A stretch of 64,000 bases of DNA from Microbacterium hydrocarbonoxydans (GTDB lineage: Bacteria > Actinomycetota > Actinomycetes > Actinomycetales > Microbacteriaceae), in contig NZ_JYJB01000008.1 in the NCBI RefSeq assembly GCF_000956475.1, forward strand, positions 248,001 through 312,000, written 5' to 3'. The notes under the pieces were generated by a model. The model was not told the DNA's origin, did not search any database, and saw only the letters and a list, made by a program, of their open reading frames with translations. Made by a program: the position numbers and the translations under genes. Below are positions 42,580 through 52,052 of this stretch, piece by piece. Positions within the stretch are counted from its first letter, which is position 1. Each line of letters begins with the position of its first letter.

Positions 42580-43490
42580 CAGAGTGCGTTCCTTCCGCGC
42601 GTCATCGACAGCTGGAGGAGGGAGATGAGGATGGCCACGACGAAGAAGATCGTCGCATTGGCCATCTGGTAGGCGTAGTCGCCGCCGTTGAAGCCGGTGA
42701 TGATGGTCATCGCCACGCTGCGCGTCGCGGTGCCGGGCCCGCCGCCCGTGAGACCGACGATGATGTCGTACGCGTTCAGGAAGCCCTTGAATCCGAGGAT
42801 GACGTTGATCACCACGTACCCGGCGACCAGCGGCAGCGTGATGCGGGTGAGCTGCTGGAGCTTCGTCGCCCCGTCGATGTCGGCCGCCTCGTAGACCTCG
42901 CCAGGCACCGAGAGGAGCCCGGCGATGTAGATGAGGAGCGTGCCCGGGATCGCCTGCCACGCGGTCACGATCACGATCGCGACCCAGGCGAGGTCGGGGC
43001 TGGCGAGGATGCTGGTCTGCAGCCACTCCATCCCCGTCGCCGTCCCCAGCGCCGGGATCGAGTTCGAGAACAGGAAGTTGAACACGTAGGCGATGATGAT
43101 GCCCGAGATCACCATCGGGATCACGAAGATCGTGCGGAGCCCGGTCTTGAAGCGGATGCGGGAGGTCAGTCCGACCGCGAGGAGGAACGCGATGACGTTG
43201 ACCACGATGACCGTGGCGAGCGAGAACCCGAAGGTGAACAGGTAGCTCTGCAGGATCGCCGGGTCGCCGAAGGCAGCGATGTAGTTCGTCAGTCCGTTGA
43301 AGCTCCAGTCGCCGATGCCGATCGAGTCGGTGAAGCTGGAGAAGATGCCCATGACGGCCGGGACCGTGATGGCGAGCGTGAACAGGATCAGGCTCGGGAG
43401 CAGGAACAGGTAGTAGATCGGCTCCACGCGCTTGGTGCTGCGGGCGATCTTGCTGTCGCCGCGGGTGACGATGGTCGTCGTGGTGCTCAT
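42579..43490 (-). CDS. Sugar ABC transporter permease, MalF-like
   Basis: The 303-residue protein has six helices. Its EAA loop reads VYEAADIDGATKLQQLTRIT. An N-terminal charged tail precedes YYLFLLPSLILFTLAITVPA. It overlaps the binding-protein stop by four bases (ATGA). It forms the channel with the MalG-like partner; no ATPase gene is in the operon, so a shared ATPase is likely. Confidence 0.92.
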   Translation of the reverse strand: MSTTTTIVTRGDSKIARSTKRVEPIYYLFLLPSLILFTLAITVPAVMGIFSSFTDSIGIGDWSFNGLTNYIAAFGDPAILQSYLFTFGFSLATVIVVNVIAFLLAVGLTSRIRFKTGLRTIFVIPMVISGIIIAYVFNFLFSNSIPALGTATGMEWLQTSILASPDLAWVAIVIVTAWQAIPGTLLIYIAGLLSVPGEVYEAADIDGATKLQQLTRITLPLVAGYVVINVILGFKGFLNAYDIIVGLTGGGPGTATRSVAMTIITGFNGGDYAYQMANATIFFVVAILISLLQLSMTRGRNAL

Positions 43491-44779
43491 TTCTCGGTCT
43501 CCTTCTTCACCGGAGCGCGGAACGCGAGTCGCGCCCAATCCGCGTCGAGCGTGCTCAGCGTCTTCGCCGGGTCGGCGCCGAGGGCGATCGACTGCGCGTA
43601 GTTGAAGACCGGAATGGTCTTGGGGATGAGCACCGAAGGCCCCTGGTACACTCGGCCCTCGTCGATGTAGTCGATCATCCCCTCGATGCGGGGGTCGCTC
43701 GGAGCATCCGCCGTCTTCGTCGGGGTGAACCCGAGCTGGGAGTCGTTGTAGGCCTGGATGTGCTCGGGGAGGAACAGGTACTCGAGGAAGTCGGTCGCGG
43801 CCTCCTTGTGCTTCGAGCCCTCGGGGATCATGGCGGCGAGGTCGAGGTTCACGCGCACAGCCAGGTCGTCTTCGCTGTCGGTCATCGGCAGCGGGAAGGT
43901 GCCCAGGTCGAGGTCGGGTGCGGTCTTCGCGATCTCGCTGAACGCCCACGGGCCCTGCAGGTACATCGCGGCCTCGCCCTTGCCGAACGCGAGGTTGCCG
44001 TCGCCGTATCCGCGGCTCTGCGCATCCTTGTTGACGTAGTTCTCGAGCAGCAGCTGCATCTTCTCCATCGGCTCGGTGAAGGAGTCCTGGAACGAGATCT
44101 CGGAGTCCGGGCCGACGTCGGCGCCCTCGGCCGCGAGCTTGTCGTAGAAGTCGACGACGTCGAGGGACCCGCCGACCGCGTAGTCGAACCATCCCTGGCC
44201 GATGGTCCAGGCGTCGTTGGATGCGAGAGTCGCGTAGAAGGGCGTGATGCCGGCGGCCTGGAGTTTGTCGCAGGCGGCGATCAGCTCGTCCCAGGTCTTC
44301 GGCACGTCGATGTCGTTGGCGGTGAAGATCTCCTTGTTGTAGATCACCGATTCCGCCATCACCGAGTACGGCAGGGCGCTCTGGCGGCCCTCGCAGATGC
44401 CGTATTGATCGAGCAGCGGCTGATAGGTGTCGGCCATCTCCGCGGCTGCATCCGTGCCGCTCAGGTCGCTCAGCGTGCAGCGGTCGACGAACCGGGCGAC
44501 CTCCATGTTGTAGTTGGCGAGCATGATGTCCGGCGGGTTGCCGCGGACGAAGCTAGCTGAGACGACGTCGACGCCCGAGGTGTCGATCTCGACGCGCACC
44601 TTGTCCTGAGAGGCGTTGTAGTCGGCGACGAGCTCGGTCATGAACTCGATGGCCTCGCGCTTGCTGAACGTGAAGCGGATGGTCTCGCGGCCGTCGCCGG
44701 CTGCGCATCCGGCGAGCGCCGTGCCGAGCAGGGCGAGAGCGGTCGCGCCCGCCGCGAGACGTAAAGGTTTGGGAGACAC
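43487..44779 (-). CDS. Sugar ABC transporter substrate-binding lipoprotein
   Basis: A 430-residue solute-binding protein of the alpha-glucoside type. The lipobox is TALAGC (Cys25). The GTG at 44779 is chosen because GGAAGG lies six bases upstream; a TTG 27 bases earlier would extend the signal peptide without benefit. GRQSALPYSVMAESVIYNKE and WDELIAACDKLQAAGITPFY are typical of the family. It is the first gene of the operon, downstream of the palindromic ROK-type site. Confidence 0.92.
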   Translation of the reverse strand: MSPKPLRLAAGATALALLGTALAGCAAGDGRETIRFTFSKREAIEFMTELVADYNASQDKVRVEIDTSGVDVVSASFVRGNPPDIMLANYNMEVARFVDRCTLSDLSGTDAAAEMADTYQPLLDQYGICEGRQSALPYSVMAESVIYNKEIFTANDIDVPKTWDELIAACDKLQAAGITPFYATLASNDAWTIGQGWFDYAVGGSLDVVDFYDKLAAEGADVGPDSEISFQDSFTEPMEKMQLLLENYVNKDAQSRGYGDGNLAFGKGEAAMYLQGPWAFSEIAKTAPDLDLGTFPLPMTDSEDDLAVRVNLDLAAMIPEGSKHKEAATDFLEYLFLPEHIQAYNDSQLGFTPTKTADAPSDPRIEGMIDYIDEGRVYQGPSVLIPKTIPVFNYAQSIALGADPAKTLSTLDADWARLAFRAPVKKETEK

Positions 44780-44796
44780 CGTCGTCCTTCCGATTG

Positions 44797-44820
44797 CTAG
44801 ATCCAAAGACTAAATCTAGT
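44797..44820. promoter_or_regulatory. Palindromic operator between the alpha-glucoside operon and ROK gene
   Basis: CTAGAT (44797-44802) and ATCTAG (44814-44819) form one inverted repeat, and ACTAAATCTAGT (44809-44820) forms an overlapping second. The AT-rich site lies in the divergent promoter region and is the best candidate for ROK regulator binding. Confidence 0.55.
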
Positions 44821-44880
44821 GAGCGAATTTACTTCGTCAGGAGGTACTGTCTCATTGGGGAGAGGGACGGGTCAAGAGCC

Positions 44881-46101
44881 ATGGCAGAAGTTTCCGCAGA
44901 TCTCGGCACCGGGCGCGCGAGCGTCGGAGCCGTGCTCGACTTCGCCTGGACCGCTGGAGAGTTCACCGCCACCGAGGTCATGGCGAGCACGTCGTTGACC
45001 CGATCTACCGCGATCGACGCCGTCGACACCCTGGTCAGCGCGAGAATCCTGCGTGAGCTGCCGAACGCACGAGCCGTCGGCGCCTACCGCTCGGGGCGGC
45101 CGGCTCGGCGCTTCGCGCTCTCCTCCGATCTCGGCGTCGTGATCGGAGTGGATGCCGGAGACACCCACCTCGAGGTCACGGTCGCCGATCCGCTCGAGAC
45201 CACCCTCGTGAGCCATCGCACGCAGCTCGATCCTGCGCACGCCCCCGCCGAGCGCCGAGCGGAGATCCTCGCGCAGCTGGCGGCGGCCATCGCCGAGGCA
45301 GGGCGCGAACGCGACGACGTGCTCGCGATCTGCATCGGAGTAGCAGCTCCCGTCGACCGCGAGGGCATCTCGCCGCCGCATCCCGACGGTTTCTGGGAGC
45401 GCACGAATCCCGGCCTCGCCGTGGCGCTTCACGACTGGGCGCCCGTCGTCGACGTCAAGAACGATGCACTGCTCGCGGCCGTCGCGGAAGGATCGCAGGG
45501 AGCGGCTGTCGGATGCCGCGACTACGTCGCCCTGCTCGCAGGAGAGCGCTTCGGCGGCGGCGTCGTCGTCGACGGCCAGCTGCTGCACGGAGCCCACGGC
45601 GGCGTCGGAGAGGGAGTCGTCTTCGATCACATCATCGGGGTCGGCTCGGCCTTCGGTCTCAGCTACGCCCTGCAGGACGAGGTGCGCGCGGCCGCGTCGA
45701 ACGGCGACATCCCCCGCGAGGGACCCATCGGCCGGCTCGCGGGCGCCCGGCGCGTCGACCCGCGCACGGTGCTCGCCCTCGCCGCCGACGGCGATGCGGA
45801 TGCCGTGCTCGTCTGCTCACGGGTCGGCGAGACCCTCTCACGGGTCGTCGGGGTGCTCGGCAGCATGTACGACCCTGCCCGAGTGATCATCTGCGGCGCC
45901 GTGGCCGAGAGCATCGAACCGGTGCTCTCGGCGGCCCGCGCCGTGCTGCCGTCGCAGCTGCACCTGCCGGCCCCCGAGCTTCTCGCGTCGACCCTCGGCG
46001 CGGAGGTCGTGTCGCTGGGCGCGGTCGCGACGGCCCGGCGTGCAGCGCAAGAGCGCGCCGTGCCGCTGCTCGCCGAGCGGCGGCTGGCCGCGCGGGCCTA
46101 G
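44881..46101 (+). CDS. ROK-family transcriptional regulator
   Basis: The 406-residue protein has an N-terminal winged HTH (FTATEVMASTSLTRSTAIDA, residues about 24-43) and a C-terminal ROK sugar-kinase-like domain. Phosphate-binding strands (VVIGVDAGDTHLEVTVAD) and VDVKNDALLAAVAEG are present. The zinc-binding CXCGXXGC motif of most ROK proteins is missing, so ligand sensing may differ. The ATG at 44881 is the first good start after the palindromic operator. It is divergent from the alpha-glucoside uptake operon and most likely represses it. Confidence 0.88.
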   Translation: MAEVSADLGTGRASVGAVLDFAWTAGEFTATEVMASTSLTRSTAIDAVDTLVSARILRELPNARAVGAYRSGRPARRFALSSDLGVVIGVDAGDTHLEVTVADPLETTLVSHRTQLDPAHAPAERRAEILAQLAAAIAEAGRERDDVLAICIGVAAPVDREGISPPHPDGFWERTNPGLAVALHDWAPVVDVKNDALLAAVAEGSQGAAVGCRDYVALLAGERFGGGVVVDGQLLHGAHGGVGEGVVFDHIIGVGSAFGLSYALQDEVRAAASNGDIPREGPIGRLAGARRVDPRTVLALAADGDADAVLVCSRVGETLSRVVGVLGSMYDPARVIICGAVAESIEPVLSAARAVLPSQLHLPAPELLASTLGAEVVSLGAVATARRAAQERAVPLLAERRLAARA

Positions 46102-46179
46102 ACCCGGGTCTTCGGGCGCGAGACGCCCGCGCAGCGGCGCCGGCATCCGCTCCGGCATCCGCCCCCGTGTTCGCGGGAC

Positions 46180-46238
46180 ACATGCACGACCCGGGCCCAC
46201 CTGCACGGCGCGGAAACGTGTTCTGGTCGTGCAGATGT
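46180..46238. repeat. Inverted repeat between convergent genes
   Basis: ACATGCACGACC (46180-46191) is partly inverted as GGTCGTGCAGATGT (46225-46238). It lies in the 190-bp gap between the convergent ROK and E2 genes and may act as a two-way terminator. The rest of the gap shows nothing else. Confidence 0.45.
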
Positions 46239-46291
46239 ACCCCGGTCGCGCAACCGTGCGTGCGCGGTGCGCGCAGACGACAGGGCAGGCC

Positions 46292-47647
46292 TCAGTCGAC
46301 GAGCAGCGCGGGCTCCTCCAGCACGCTCGCCACGTCGGCGATGAAGCGGCTCATGCCGTCGCCGTCGATCACGCGGTGGTCGAACGAGCCGGCGACCGTG
46401 GTCACCCAACGAGGGCGCACCTCGCCGTCGACGACCCACGGCTTCTGGCTGATCGTGCCCATCGCGATGATGCCGGCCTCGCCGGGGTTGATGATCGGCG
46501 TTCCCGCATCCATCCCGAACACGCCGATGTTGGTGATCGTGATGGTGCCGCCCTGCTGGTCGGCGGGGCTGGTCTTGCCCTCGCGCGCCGTGAGCGTCAG
46601 GCGGTTCAGGGCGCGGGCGAGATCCTTCATGCCGAGGTCCTGCGCGTCCTTGATGTTCGGCACGAGCAGGCCCCGCGGAGTGGCCGCGGCGATGCCGAGG
46701 TTCACGTAGTGGCGCACGACGATCTCGGCGCCGTTCTCGGTCTCGACCCACGCGGCGTTCACCATCGGAGTGCGGCGGGCGGCCCAGATCACGGCGCGGG
46801 CCATGATCAGCAGCGGTGAGACGCGGATGTCGGCGTAGTCGGGCGAGGCCTTCAGGCGCTTGACGAGCTCCATCGTGCGGCTCGCGTCGATCTCCTTCCA
46901 CACCGTCACGTGCGGCGCGGAGTACGCGCTCTGCACCATCGCCGACGAGGTCGCCTTGCGCACGCCCTTCACAGGGATCGACTCGGAACGCGCGTCGTCG
47001 TGCGAGGCGGATGCCGGAGCAGGCGCGATTCCACGGGCGAGGCCTGCCGGGGCAGCCTGCGGCGCGGGCACGGTCTCCTCGCGCACGGCACCCCATTCGG
47101 GAGTCTGGATGTTGCGGAACACGCTCGCCTGCGAGGCGTGCTTCACGACGTCGTCGCGGGTGACCTCGCCGTCGGCGCCCGTGGGAGTCACCGAGGTCAG
47201 GTCGACGCCGAGATCGCGCGCGAGCTTGCGGATCGGCGGCTTCGCGATCACGCCGACCGATGAGCGCACAGGCCGCTCGGCCGGCCGCTTGCGGCGAGAG
47301 GTCGCCCCTCCCCCGGTGCCGTAGCCGACGAGCACGGAGCCGCCGCCCTCCTCCGGCGCCGGAGCCTCGGCCGTCACGATGTGGCCGGGACCCGCGTCGT
47401 CTCGAGCATCCGTCACGAACGTGATGATGGGCGTGCCGACCTCGACGGTCGTGCCCTCGGCGACGAGGAGCTCACCGACGACGCCCGCGTGCGGCGACGG
47501 CAGCTCGACGAGCGACTTGGCCGTCTCGATCTCGCAGATCACGTCGTTGATCGCGACCGAGTCGCCGGGCGCGACCTTCCAGGTGACGATCTCGGCTTCG
47601 GTCAGGCCCTCGCCGACGTCGGGAAGGGTGAAGTTCTGCGTGCTCAT
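46292..47647 (-). CDS. Dihydrolipoamide acyltransferase (E2) of branched-chain 2-oxoacid dehydrogenase
   Basis: The 451-residue protein has one lipoyl domain with Lys44 in [13 protein letters not shown], a peripheral-subunit-binding domain ([20 protein letters not shown]), and a catalytic domain ending with [20 protein letters not shown], where the His and Asp form the active site. Pro/Ala-rich linkers join them. It transfers the acyl group to CoA. It follows the two E1 genes on the same strand, but a 121-bp gap holding a long palindrome separates it from E1beta. No E3 gene is adjacent. Confidence 0.92.
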   Translation of the reverse strand: MSTQNFTLPDVGEGLTEAEIVTWKVAPGDSVAINDVICEIETAKSLVELPSPHAGVVGELLVAEGTTVEVGTPIITFVTDARDDAGPGHIVTAEAPAPEEGGGSVLVGYGTGGGATSRRKRPAERPVRSSVGVIAKPPIRKLARDLGVDLTSVTPTGADGEVTRDDVVKHASQASVFRNIQTPEWGAVREETVPAPQAAPAGLARGIAPAPASASHDDARSESIPVKGVRKATSSAMVQSAYSAPHVTVWKEIDASRTMELVKRLKASPDYADIRVSPLLIMARAVIWAARRTPMVNAAWVETENGAEIVVRHYVNLGIAAATPRGLLVPNIKDAQDLGMKDLARALNRLTLTAREGKTSPADQQGGTITITNIGVFGMDAGTPIINPGEAGIIAMGTISQKPWVVDGEVRPRWVTTVAGSFDHRVIDGDGMSRFIADVASVLEEPALLVD

Positions 47648-47669
47648 GGTTGATCCTCTCGCGCACGGC

Positions 47670-47755
47670 GTTCACAACTCCGCAAAAGCGCGCGGGAATC
47701 GGCCGAAAACGCGATTCCGGGGCCGGGATCCGGCGTTCTTTGAGGAGTTGTGAAC
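47670..47755. repeat. 86-bp intergenic palindrome, GTTCACAACTC ends
   Basis: The element begins GTTCACAACTCC and ends GGAGTTGTGAAC, with 17 of the first 18 positions paired. An inner hairpin pairs GGAATCG with CGATTCC. Similar elements lie at 62969-63067 and 63528-63613. This one lies inside the E1beta-E2 operon. Confidence 0.9.
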
Positions 47756-47768
47756 ATGGAACGGCTCA

Positions 47769-48749
47769 TCAGTAGGCCAGCGAACGGTCGACGGCCTCGA
47801 GGATGCGGTCGGCATCCGGAAGATACGCGCCCTCGAGCTTCGCGGGCGGGAACGGGGTGTCGTAGCCCGACACCCGCAGCACCGGCGCCTCGAGCGCATA
47901 GAACGCGCGCTCCATGACGGTCGCCGCGACCTCGCTGCCGACGCTCGTGAAGCCCTGCGCCTCCTGGGCGTAGACCATGCGGCCGGTCTTGCGCACGGAG
48001 TCGAGGATCGGCTCGTAGTCGATCGGCGACAGCGAGCGCACGTCGACGACCTCGCAGCTCGTGCCCTCGGCTTCGGCGAGCGCCGCGGCCTGCAGCAGCG
48101 TGGTGACCATGGCGCCGTGACCGACGAGGGTGACGTCGCTGCCCTTGCGGACGACGCGCGAAGCGTGCAGCGGCACGGCCGAGGCGTCGAGCTCGACCTC
48201 GCCCTTCTGCCAGTAGCGGCTCTTCGGCTCCATGAAGATCACGGGGTCGTTCGAGCGGATCGCCTCCTGCATCATCCAGTACGCGTCGTTGGGCGTCGAC
48301 GGCGACACGACCCGCAGGCCCGGGGTGTGGGCGAAGTACGCCTCGGGACTCTCCTGGTGGTGCTCCACCGCGCCGATGTGCCCGCCGTACGGGATGCGGA
48401 TCACGATCGGCAGCGACAGCCTGCCTTCGTGCCGGTTCGTGAGCTTCGCGAGCTGAGTGGTGATCTGATCGAACGCGGGGAAGACGAACCCGTCGAACTG
48501 GATCTCGATCACGGGGCGGAAGCCGGCCATCGCGAGGCCGATCGCGGTGCCCACGATCCCCGACTCCGCGAGCGGGGTGTCGAGAACCCGCTTCTCGCCG
48601 AAGTCGCGCTGCAGGTGCTCGGTGACGCGGAAGACGCCGCCGAGCTTGCCGATGTCCTCTCCCATGAGCAGGACCTTGTCGTCGTCCTCCATGGCCTTGC
48701 GCAGTCCGGCGTTCAGAGCCTTGCTCAACGGCATCGTCTCGAGCGTCAT
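47769..48749 (-). CDS. Branched-chain 2-oxoacid dehydrogenase E1 beta subunit
   Basis: The 326-residue protein has the transketolase pyrimidine domain (VLLMGEDIGKLGGVFRVTEH, DTPLAESGIVGTAIGLAMAG) and C-terminal domain (SLSPIDYEPILDSVRKTGRM). It forms the alpha2beta2 E1 with the gene upstream and decarboxylates the 2-oxoacids from Val, Leu and Ile. Its ATG shares one base with the E1alpha stop. Length is normal (about 325). Confidence 0.93.
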   Translation of the reverse strand: MTLETMPLSKALNAGLRKAMEDDDKVLLMGEDIGKLGGVFRVTEHLQRDFGEKRVLDTPLAESGIVGTAIGLAMAGFRPVIEIQFDGFVFPAFDQITTQLAKLTNRHEGRLSLPIVIRIPYGGHIGAVEHHQESPEAYFAHTPGLRVVSPSTPNDAYWMMQEAIRSNDPVIFMEPKSRYWQKGEVELDASAVPLHASRVVRKGSDVTLVGHGAMVTTLLQAAALAEAEGTSCEVVDVRSLSPIDYEPILDSVRKTGRMVYAQEAQGFTSVGSEVAATVMERAFYALEAPVLRVSGYDTPFPPAKLEGAYLPDADRILEAVDRSLAY

Positions 48750-49873
48750 CAGTTGCCTCCTTCGAACGACGCCTCGTAGGCGGCGCGCCACGCCTTCTGC
48801 TCGTCGATCAGCGGGTGCGGCTCGCTGTAGACATGGTCGAAGATCTTGTCGGCGCTGGGCGCGCCGAGCTCCACGCTGCGCGCGCGGAGGTCTTCCGCAG
48901 CATCCGCCGCCTCCGCCTCGACGTCGGCGAAGAACTGGCCCCCGGCGCCGCGGTTCTCGAGGAAGGCCCGCATGCGCGCGATCGGGTCACGCCGCGCCCA
49001 CGACTCCTCCTCGTCGCTGCCGCGGTACTTCGTGGGGTCGTCGCTCGTGGTGTGCGCGCCGAGCCGGTAGGTGACGGCCTCGATCGCGCGAGGACCCTCG
49101 CCGCTGCGCGCCTCGTCGAGGGCGACGCGCGAGACGGCGTAGCTCGCGAGGACGTCGTTGCCGTCGACGCGGACGCTGGGTATGCCGTAGCCCGCGCTGC
49201 GCTCGACGAGCGGCACCCGCGACTGGGTCGACACCGGTACCGAGATCGCCCAGTGGTTGTTCTGCAGGAAGAAGACCGTCGGCGCCTGGTAGCTGGCAGC
49301 GAACACCATGGCCTCGTGTACGTCGCCCTGGCTGGAGGCGCCGTCGCCGTAGTAGACGATGACGGCTTCGTCGTGGTCGAGGTCGCCGGTGCCGCTTCGT
49401 CCGTCGAAGGCGAGTCCCATGGCGTACCCCGTGGCGTGCAGCACCTGCGAGCCGAGCACGAGGGTGTAGAGCCGGGTGTTGCCGTTCTTCGGATCGGTCG
49501 GATCCCAGCCGCCGTGCGAGACGCCGCGCATGAGCTTGATGATGTCGACCGGGTCGACGCCGCGGATGCGGGTGACCGCGTGCTCGCGGTACGACGGGAA
49601 GATCGTGTCCTGCGCACGGGCCGCGCGCCCCGATCCGACCTGCGCGGCCTCCTGGCCGCGGGACGGCGGCCAGAGGGCGAGCTGGCCCTGCCGCTGCAGG
49701 TTCGTGGCCTGGATGTCGATCGCGCGGATCGAGACCATGTCGCGGTAGAACTGCTCGAGCTCAGCGTCGCTGATCTTCTCGATCAGCGGGAGATAGCGCT
49801 CGGCGGACGCGGACGGCGCGAACCGTCCGGATGCATCGAGGACTTGCACGAGGGGGGTCTCGGAGGTGGTCAC
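48749..49873 (-). CDS. Branched-chain 2-oxoacid dehydrogenase E1 alpha subunit
   Basis: A 374-residue thiamine-diphosphate enzyme. The cofactor motif runs from YYGDGASSQGDVHEAMVFAA to FFLQNNHWAISVPV. HTTSDDPTKYRG is the branched-chain-type phosphorylation-loop region, which favours 2-oxoisovalerate over pyruvate. The GTG at 49873 lies seven bases after TAGCGT, so the mRNA is probably leaderless. It heads the E1alpha-E1beta-E2 unit. A pyruvate-like substrate cannot be fully excluded. Confidence 0.9.
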   Translation of the reverse strand: MTTSETPLVQVLDASGRFAPSASAERYLPLIEKISDAELEQFYRDMVSIRAIDIQATNLQRQGQLALWPPSRGQEAAQVGSGRAARAQDTIFPSYREHAVTRIRGVDPVDIIKLMRGVSHGGWDPTDPKNGNTRLYTLVLGSQVLHATGYAMGLAFDGRSGTGDLDHDEAVIVYYGDGASSQGDVHEAMVFAASYQAPTVFFLQNNHWAISVPVSTQSRVPLVERSAGYGIPSVRVDGNDVLASYAVSRVALDEARSGEGPRAIEAVTYRLGAHTTSDDPTKYRGSDEEESWARRDPIARMRAFLENRGAGGQFFADVEAEAADAAEDLRARSVELGAPSADKIFDHVYSEPHPLIDEQKAWRAAYEASFEGGN

Positions 49874-49957
49874 GGCACCCACGCTACCCGCGCCCGCATG
49901 CCGGGTCACGCATACCTAGGACGCCCTCGTATCTGCCGGGAACCCGGAGGAATGCGC

Positions 49958-51025
49958 TCAGCGAGCGGCCTGAGCGACCTCGAGCACGCGCCCGATCGAC
50001 GCCTCTTCGCCGACGGAGATGCGGATGCCGTCGCCCGAGAACGGGCGCACGACGAGGTCGTTCTCGGCGAAGTGCGCTGCCACGGCATCCGTCTGCTCCC
50101 CCGTCGGGAGCCATACGAAGTTGCCCTGCGCGTCCGGCACGTCCCAGCCCTGCGCCCGCAGGCCGTCGATCAGGCGGGTGCGGCGCTCGGCGATCTGCGC
50201 GACCCGCCGCAGCAGCTCGGGCTCGGCGTCGAGGCTCGCGATCGCCGCGTTCTCGGCGGCGGACGTGACGGACAGCGGGATGCCGGTGCTGCGCGCCGCG
50301 TTCAGGACGGTCTCGTTGCCGATCGCATAGCCGACGCGGAGCCCTGCGAGCCCGTAGGCCTTCGAGAAGGTGCGCAGCACGACGACGTTCGGGTGCCGTT
50401 CGAACACTCGCTCGGCGAGGCCGTCTACCGCATCGGGGGCCGTGACGAACTCGGCGTACGCCTCGTCGAGGATGATCAGGACGTCGCCGGGCACCCGTGC
50501 CACGAAGTTCGCGAACTCGTCGCTCGTGATGATGGGCCCCGTGGGGTTGTTCGGCGTGCAGAGGATGATCGCGCGGGTGCGATCGGTGACGGCATTCGCC
50601 ATGGCATCGAGGTCGTGGCGGAAGCCGGCCGTCAGCGGAACCTGGATGCCGGTCGCGCCTGCGACCAGCGGAAGGCTCGGGTAGGCCTCGAAGGAGCGCC
50701 ACGCATAGACGACCTCGTCGCCCGCGGACGCTGTCGCGAGGATGAGCTGATGCAGGATCGACACGCTGCCCGCGGCGACGTGCACCTGGTTCGGGTCGAC
50801 GCTGAAGCGGATGCCGAGGCGTTCACGCAGGCGCCCGGCCGTCGCGTCCGGGTAGCGGTTGATCGGGGTGGTGTGCTGCAGCGCCTCGAGAACCGACGGC
50901 AGCGGCTCGAACGGGTTCTCGTTGCTCGAGAGCTTGAACGCGTCGGGGCCGGCCTGCTTGCCCTGTCGATACGGCGCGAGGGCGGCGATGGCAGGACGGA
51001 TGCGAGGCAGGATCGGGTCGGTCAC
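49958..51025 (-). CDS. Histidinol-phosphate/aromatic aminotransferase (HisC-type)
   Basis: The 355-residue PLP enzyme shows [39 protein letters not shown] and [18 protein letters not shown], in which the Lys binds PLP. Class-I fold; length equals HisC. As it is away from other his genes, it may be a second copy acting on aromatic amino acids. The GTG at 51025 lies seven bases after TAGACT. It ends 85 bp before the E1alpha gene on the same strand. Confidence 0.88.
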   Translation of the reverse strand: MTDPILPRIRPAIAALAPYRQGKQAGPDAFKLSSNENPFEPLPSVLEALQHTTPINRYPDATAGRLRERLGIRFSVDPNQVHVAAGSVSILHQLILATASAGDEVVYAWRSFEAYPSLPLVAGATGIQVPLTAGFRHDLDAMANAVTDRTRAIILCTPNNPTGPIITSDEFANFVARVPGDVLIILDEAYAEFVTAPDAVDGLAERVFERHPNVVVLRTFSKAYGLAGLRVGYAIGNETVLNAARSTGIPLSVTSAAENAAIASLDAEPELLRRVAQIAERRTRLIDGLRAQGWDVPDAQGNFVWLPTGEQTDAVAAHFAENDLVVRPFSGDGIRISVGEEASIGRVLEVAQAAR

Positions 51026-51100
51026 GGTTCCGAGTCTAGAGATTCCCGCGTCGCCCCACCCGCTGACATCTCGCGCGGACCGTGTGACACTGAGAGGACT

Positions 51101-51505
51101 ATGCGCTTCATCATCAGAGTCGTCGTGAACGCGTTCGCCCTGTGGGTCGTGACGCTGATCCCCGCGCTGCAGGTCACCGTGACCGCATTCGCACCAGGCG
51201 AGACACTGCAGCTCGTGCTCACGCTGCTCGCAGTCGCCGCGATCTTCGCGCTCGTCAACACCATCATCGGCACGTTGGTGAAGATCGTGGCGTTCCCGCT
51301 CTACATCATCACGTTCGGACTCATCGGGTTCGTGATCAACGGCTTCCTGCTGTGGCTCACCGCTTGGATCACGCAGTCCTTCGGCTGGGGCCTCACGGTC
51401 GGCGACTTCTGGTGGGGCGTGCTGGCCGCGCTCATCATCTCGGTCATCAACGGCATCTTCGGCTTCATCCTGCGCCCGCAGGCGAAGCGCTCGCGCCGCA
51501 GCTGA
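51101..51505 (+). CDS. Phage holin family 4-like membrane protein (PF04020)
   Basis: A 134-residue protein with four helices: [59 protein letters not shown] and [20 protein letters not shown]. This is the pattern of the YvlD/holin-4-like family, common in actinobacteria and not tied to phage here. AGAGGA precedes the ATG. It is divergent from the aminotransferase gene. Function unknown. Confidence 0.85.
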   Translation: MRFIIRVVVNAFALWVVTLIPALQVTVTAFAPGETLQLVLTLLAVAAIFALVNTIIGTLVKIVAFPLYIITFGLIGFVINGFLLWLTAWITQSFGWGLTVGDFWWGVLAALIISVINGIFGFILRPQAKRSRRS

Positions 51506-51532
51506 CTGAGCGGCTCACGCCGGTCGATGCGT

Positions 51533-51997
51533 TCAGCGCAGAGCCGACACGAGCCCGGCGATCACCACGATCACGGCGATGCCCGCCCACGCGAACGCGA
51601 GGTACTGCATCGGGATGAAGAACAGCGTGTGCACGTTGTAGGCCTTCTTGGTCTGCTCGACCTCGTGCGCGAGCACGGCATCCGCCATCAGCCGCGCCTC
51701 GTCGAGGGACCTGGGCTGGGGCTGGCCGGGGCCGAGCGAGAACTGCCCCGTCGCGACGAGCTCGTCGAGCTGCGCACGACGCCCCTGTGCCCACGCGTCG
51801 ATCTTGCGCTGCGGAGCGGTGCGGTTCATCGCGATACCGGTGAACCATGTCGCCGCAGCGGCACCCAGAAGACCGATCGCCGCGGTGAACGGCAGTGCGG
51901 CGTCTGGCACGAGAGCCGAGGCGAGGCCGAGGAACAGCATCATGGCGACCGCCGCGTAGATGAACGCCAGAATCCCCCACCCGCGCCAGATGATCAT
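51533..51997 (-). CDS. Small membrane protein, unknown function
   Basis: A 154-residue protein with two N-terminal helices (GILAFIYAAVAMMLFLGLAS and LPFTAAIGLLGAAAATWFTG), a cytoplasmic charged stretch (RTAPQRKIDAWAQGRRAQLD), and a C-terminal helix. A GGGGGA run lies upstream of the ATG at 51997. It is downstream of the WXG-like/lipase-like pair on the same strand, 55 bp away. I know of no described function. Confidence 0.75.
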   Translation of the reverse strand: MIIWRGWGILAFIYAAVAMMLFLGLASALVPDAALPFTAAIGLLGAAAATWFTGIAMNRTAPQRKIDAWAQGRRAQLDELVATGQFSLGPGQPQPRSLDEARLMADAVLAHEVEQTKKAYNVHTLFFIPMQYLAFAWAGIAVIVVIAGLVSALR

Positions 51998-52052
51998 CGA
52001 CAGTCCCCCGGTCGTGCTCGCTCTCGACGCGCTCGCGTCGCTGCCCAACACC

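Noticed and set aside
44780-44806. TTG start for the alpha-glucoside binding protein
   Set aside because: The GTG at 44779 has a well-spaced GGAAGG and gives a standard lipoprotein signal; the TTG lies within the palindromic operator.
48815-51505. An 896-residue open frame on the plus strand
   Set aside because: Most of it is antisense to E1alpha and the aminotransferase. Only its last 134 residues, from ATG 51101, form a real gene.
51101-51505. Prophage remnant because of the holin-like protein
   Set aside because: No other phage gene is nearby, and this four-helix family is a common chromosomal protein.
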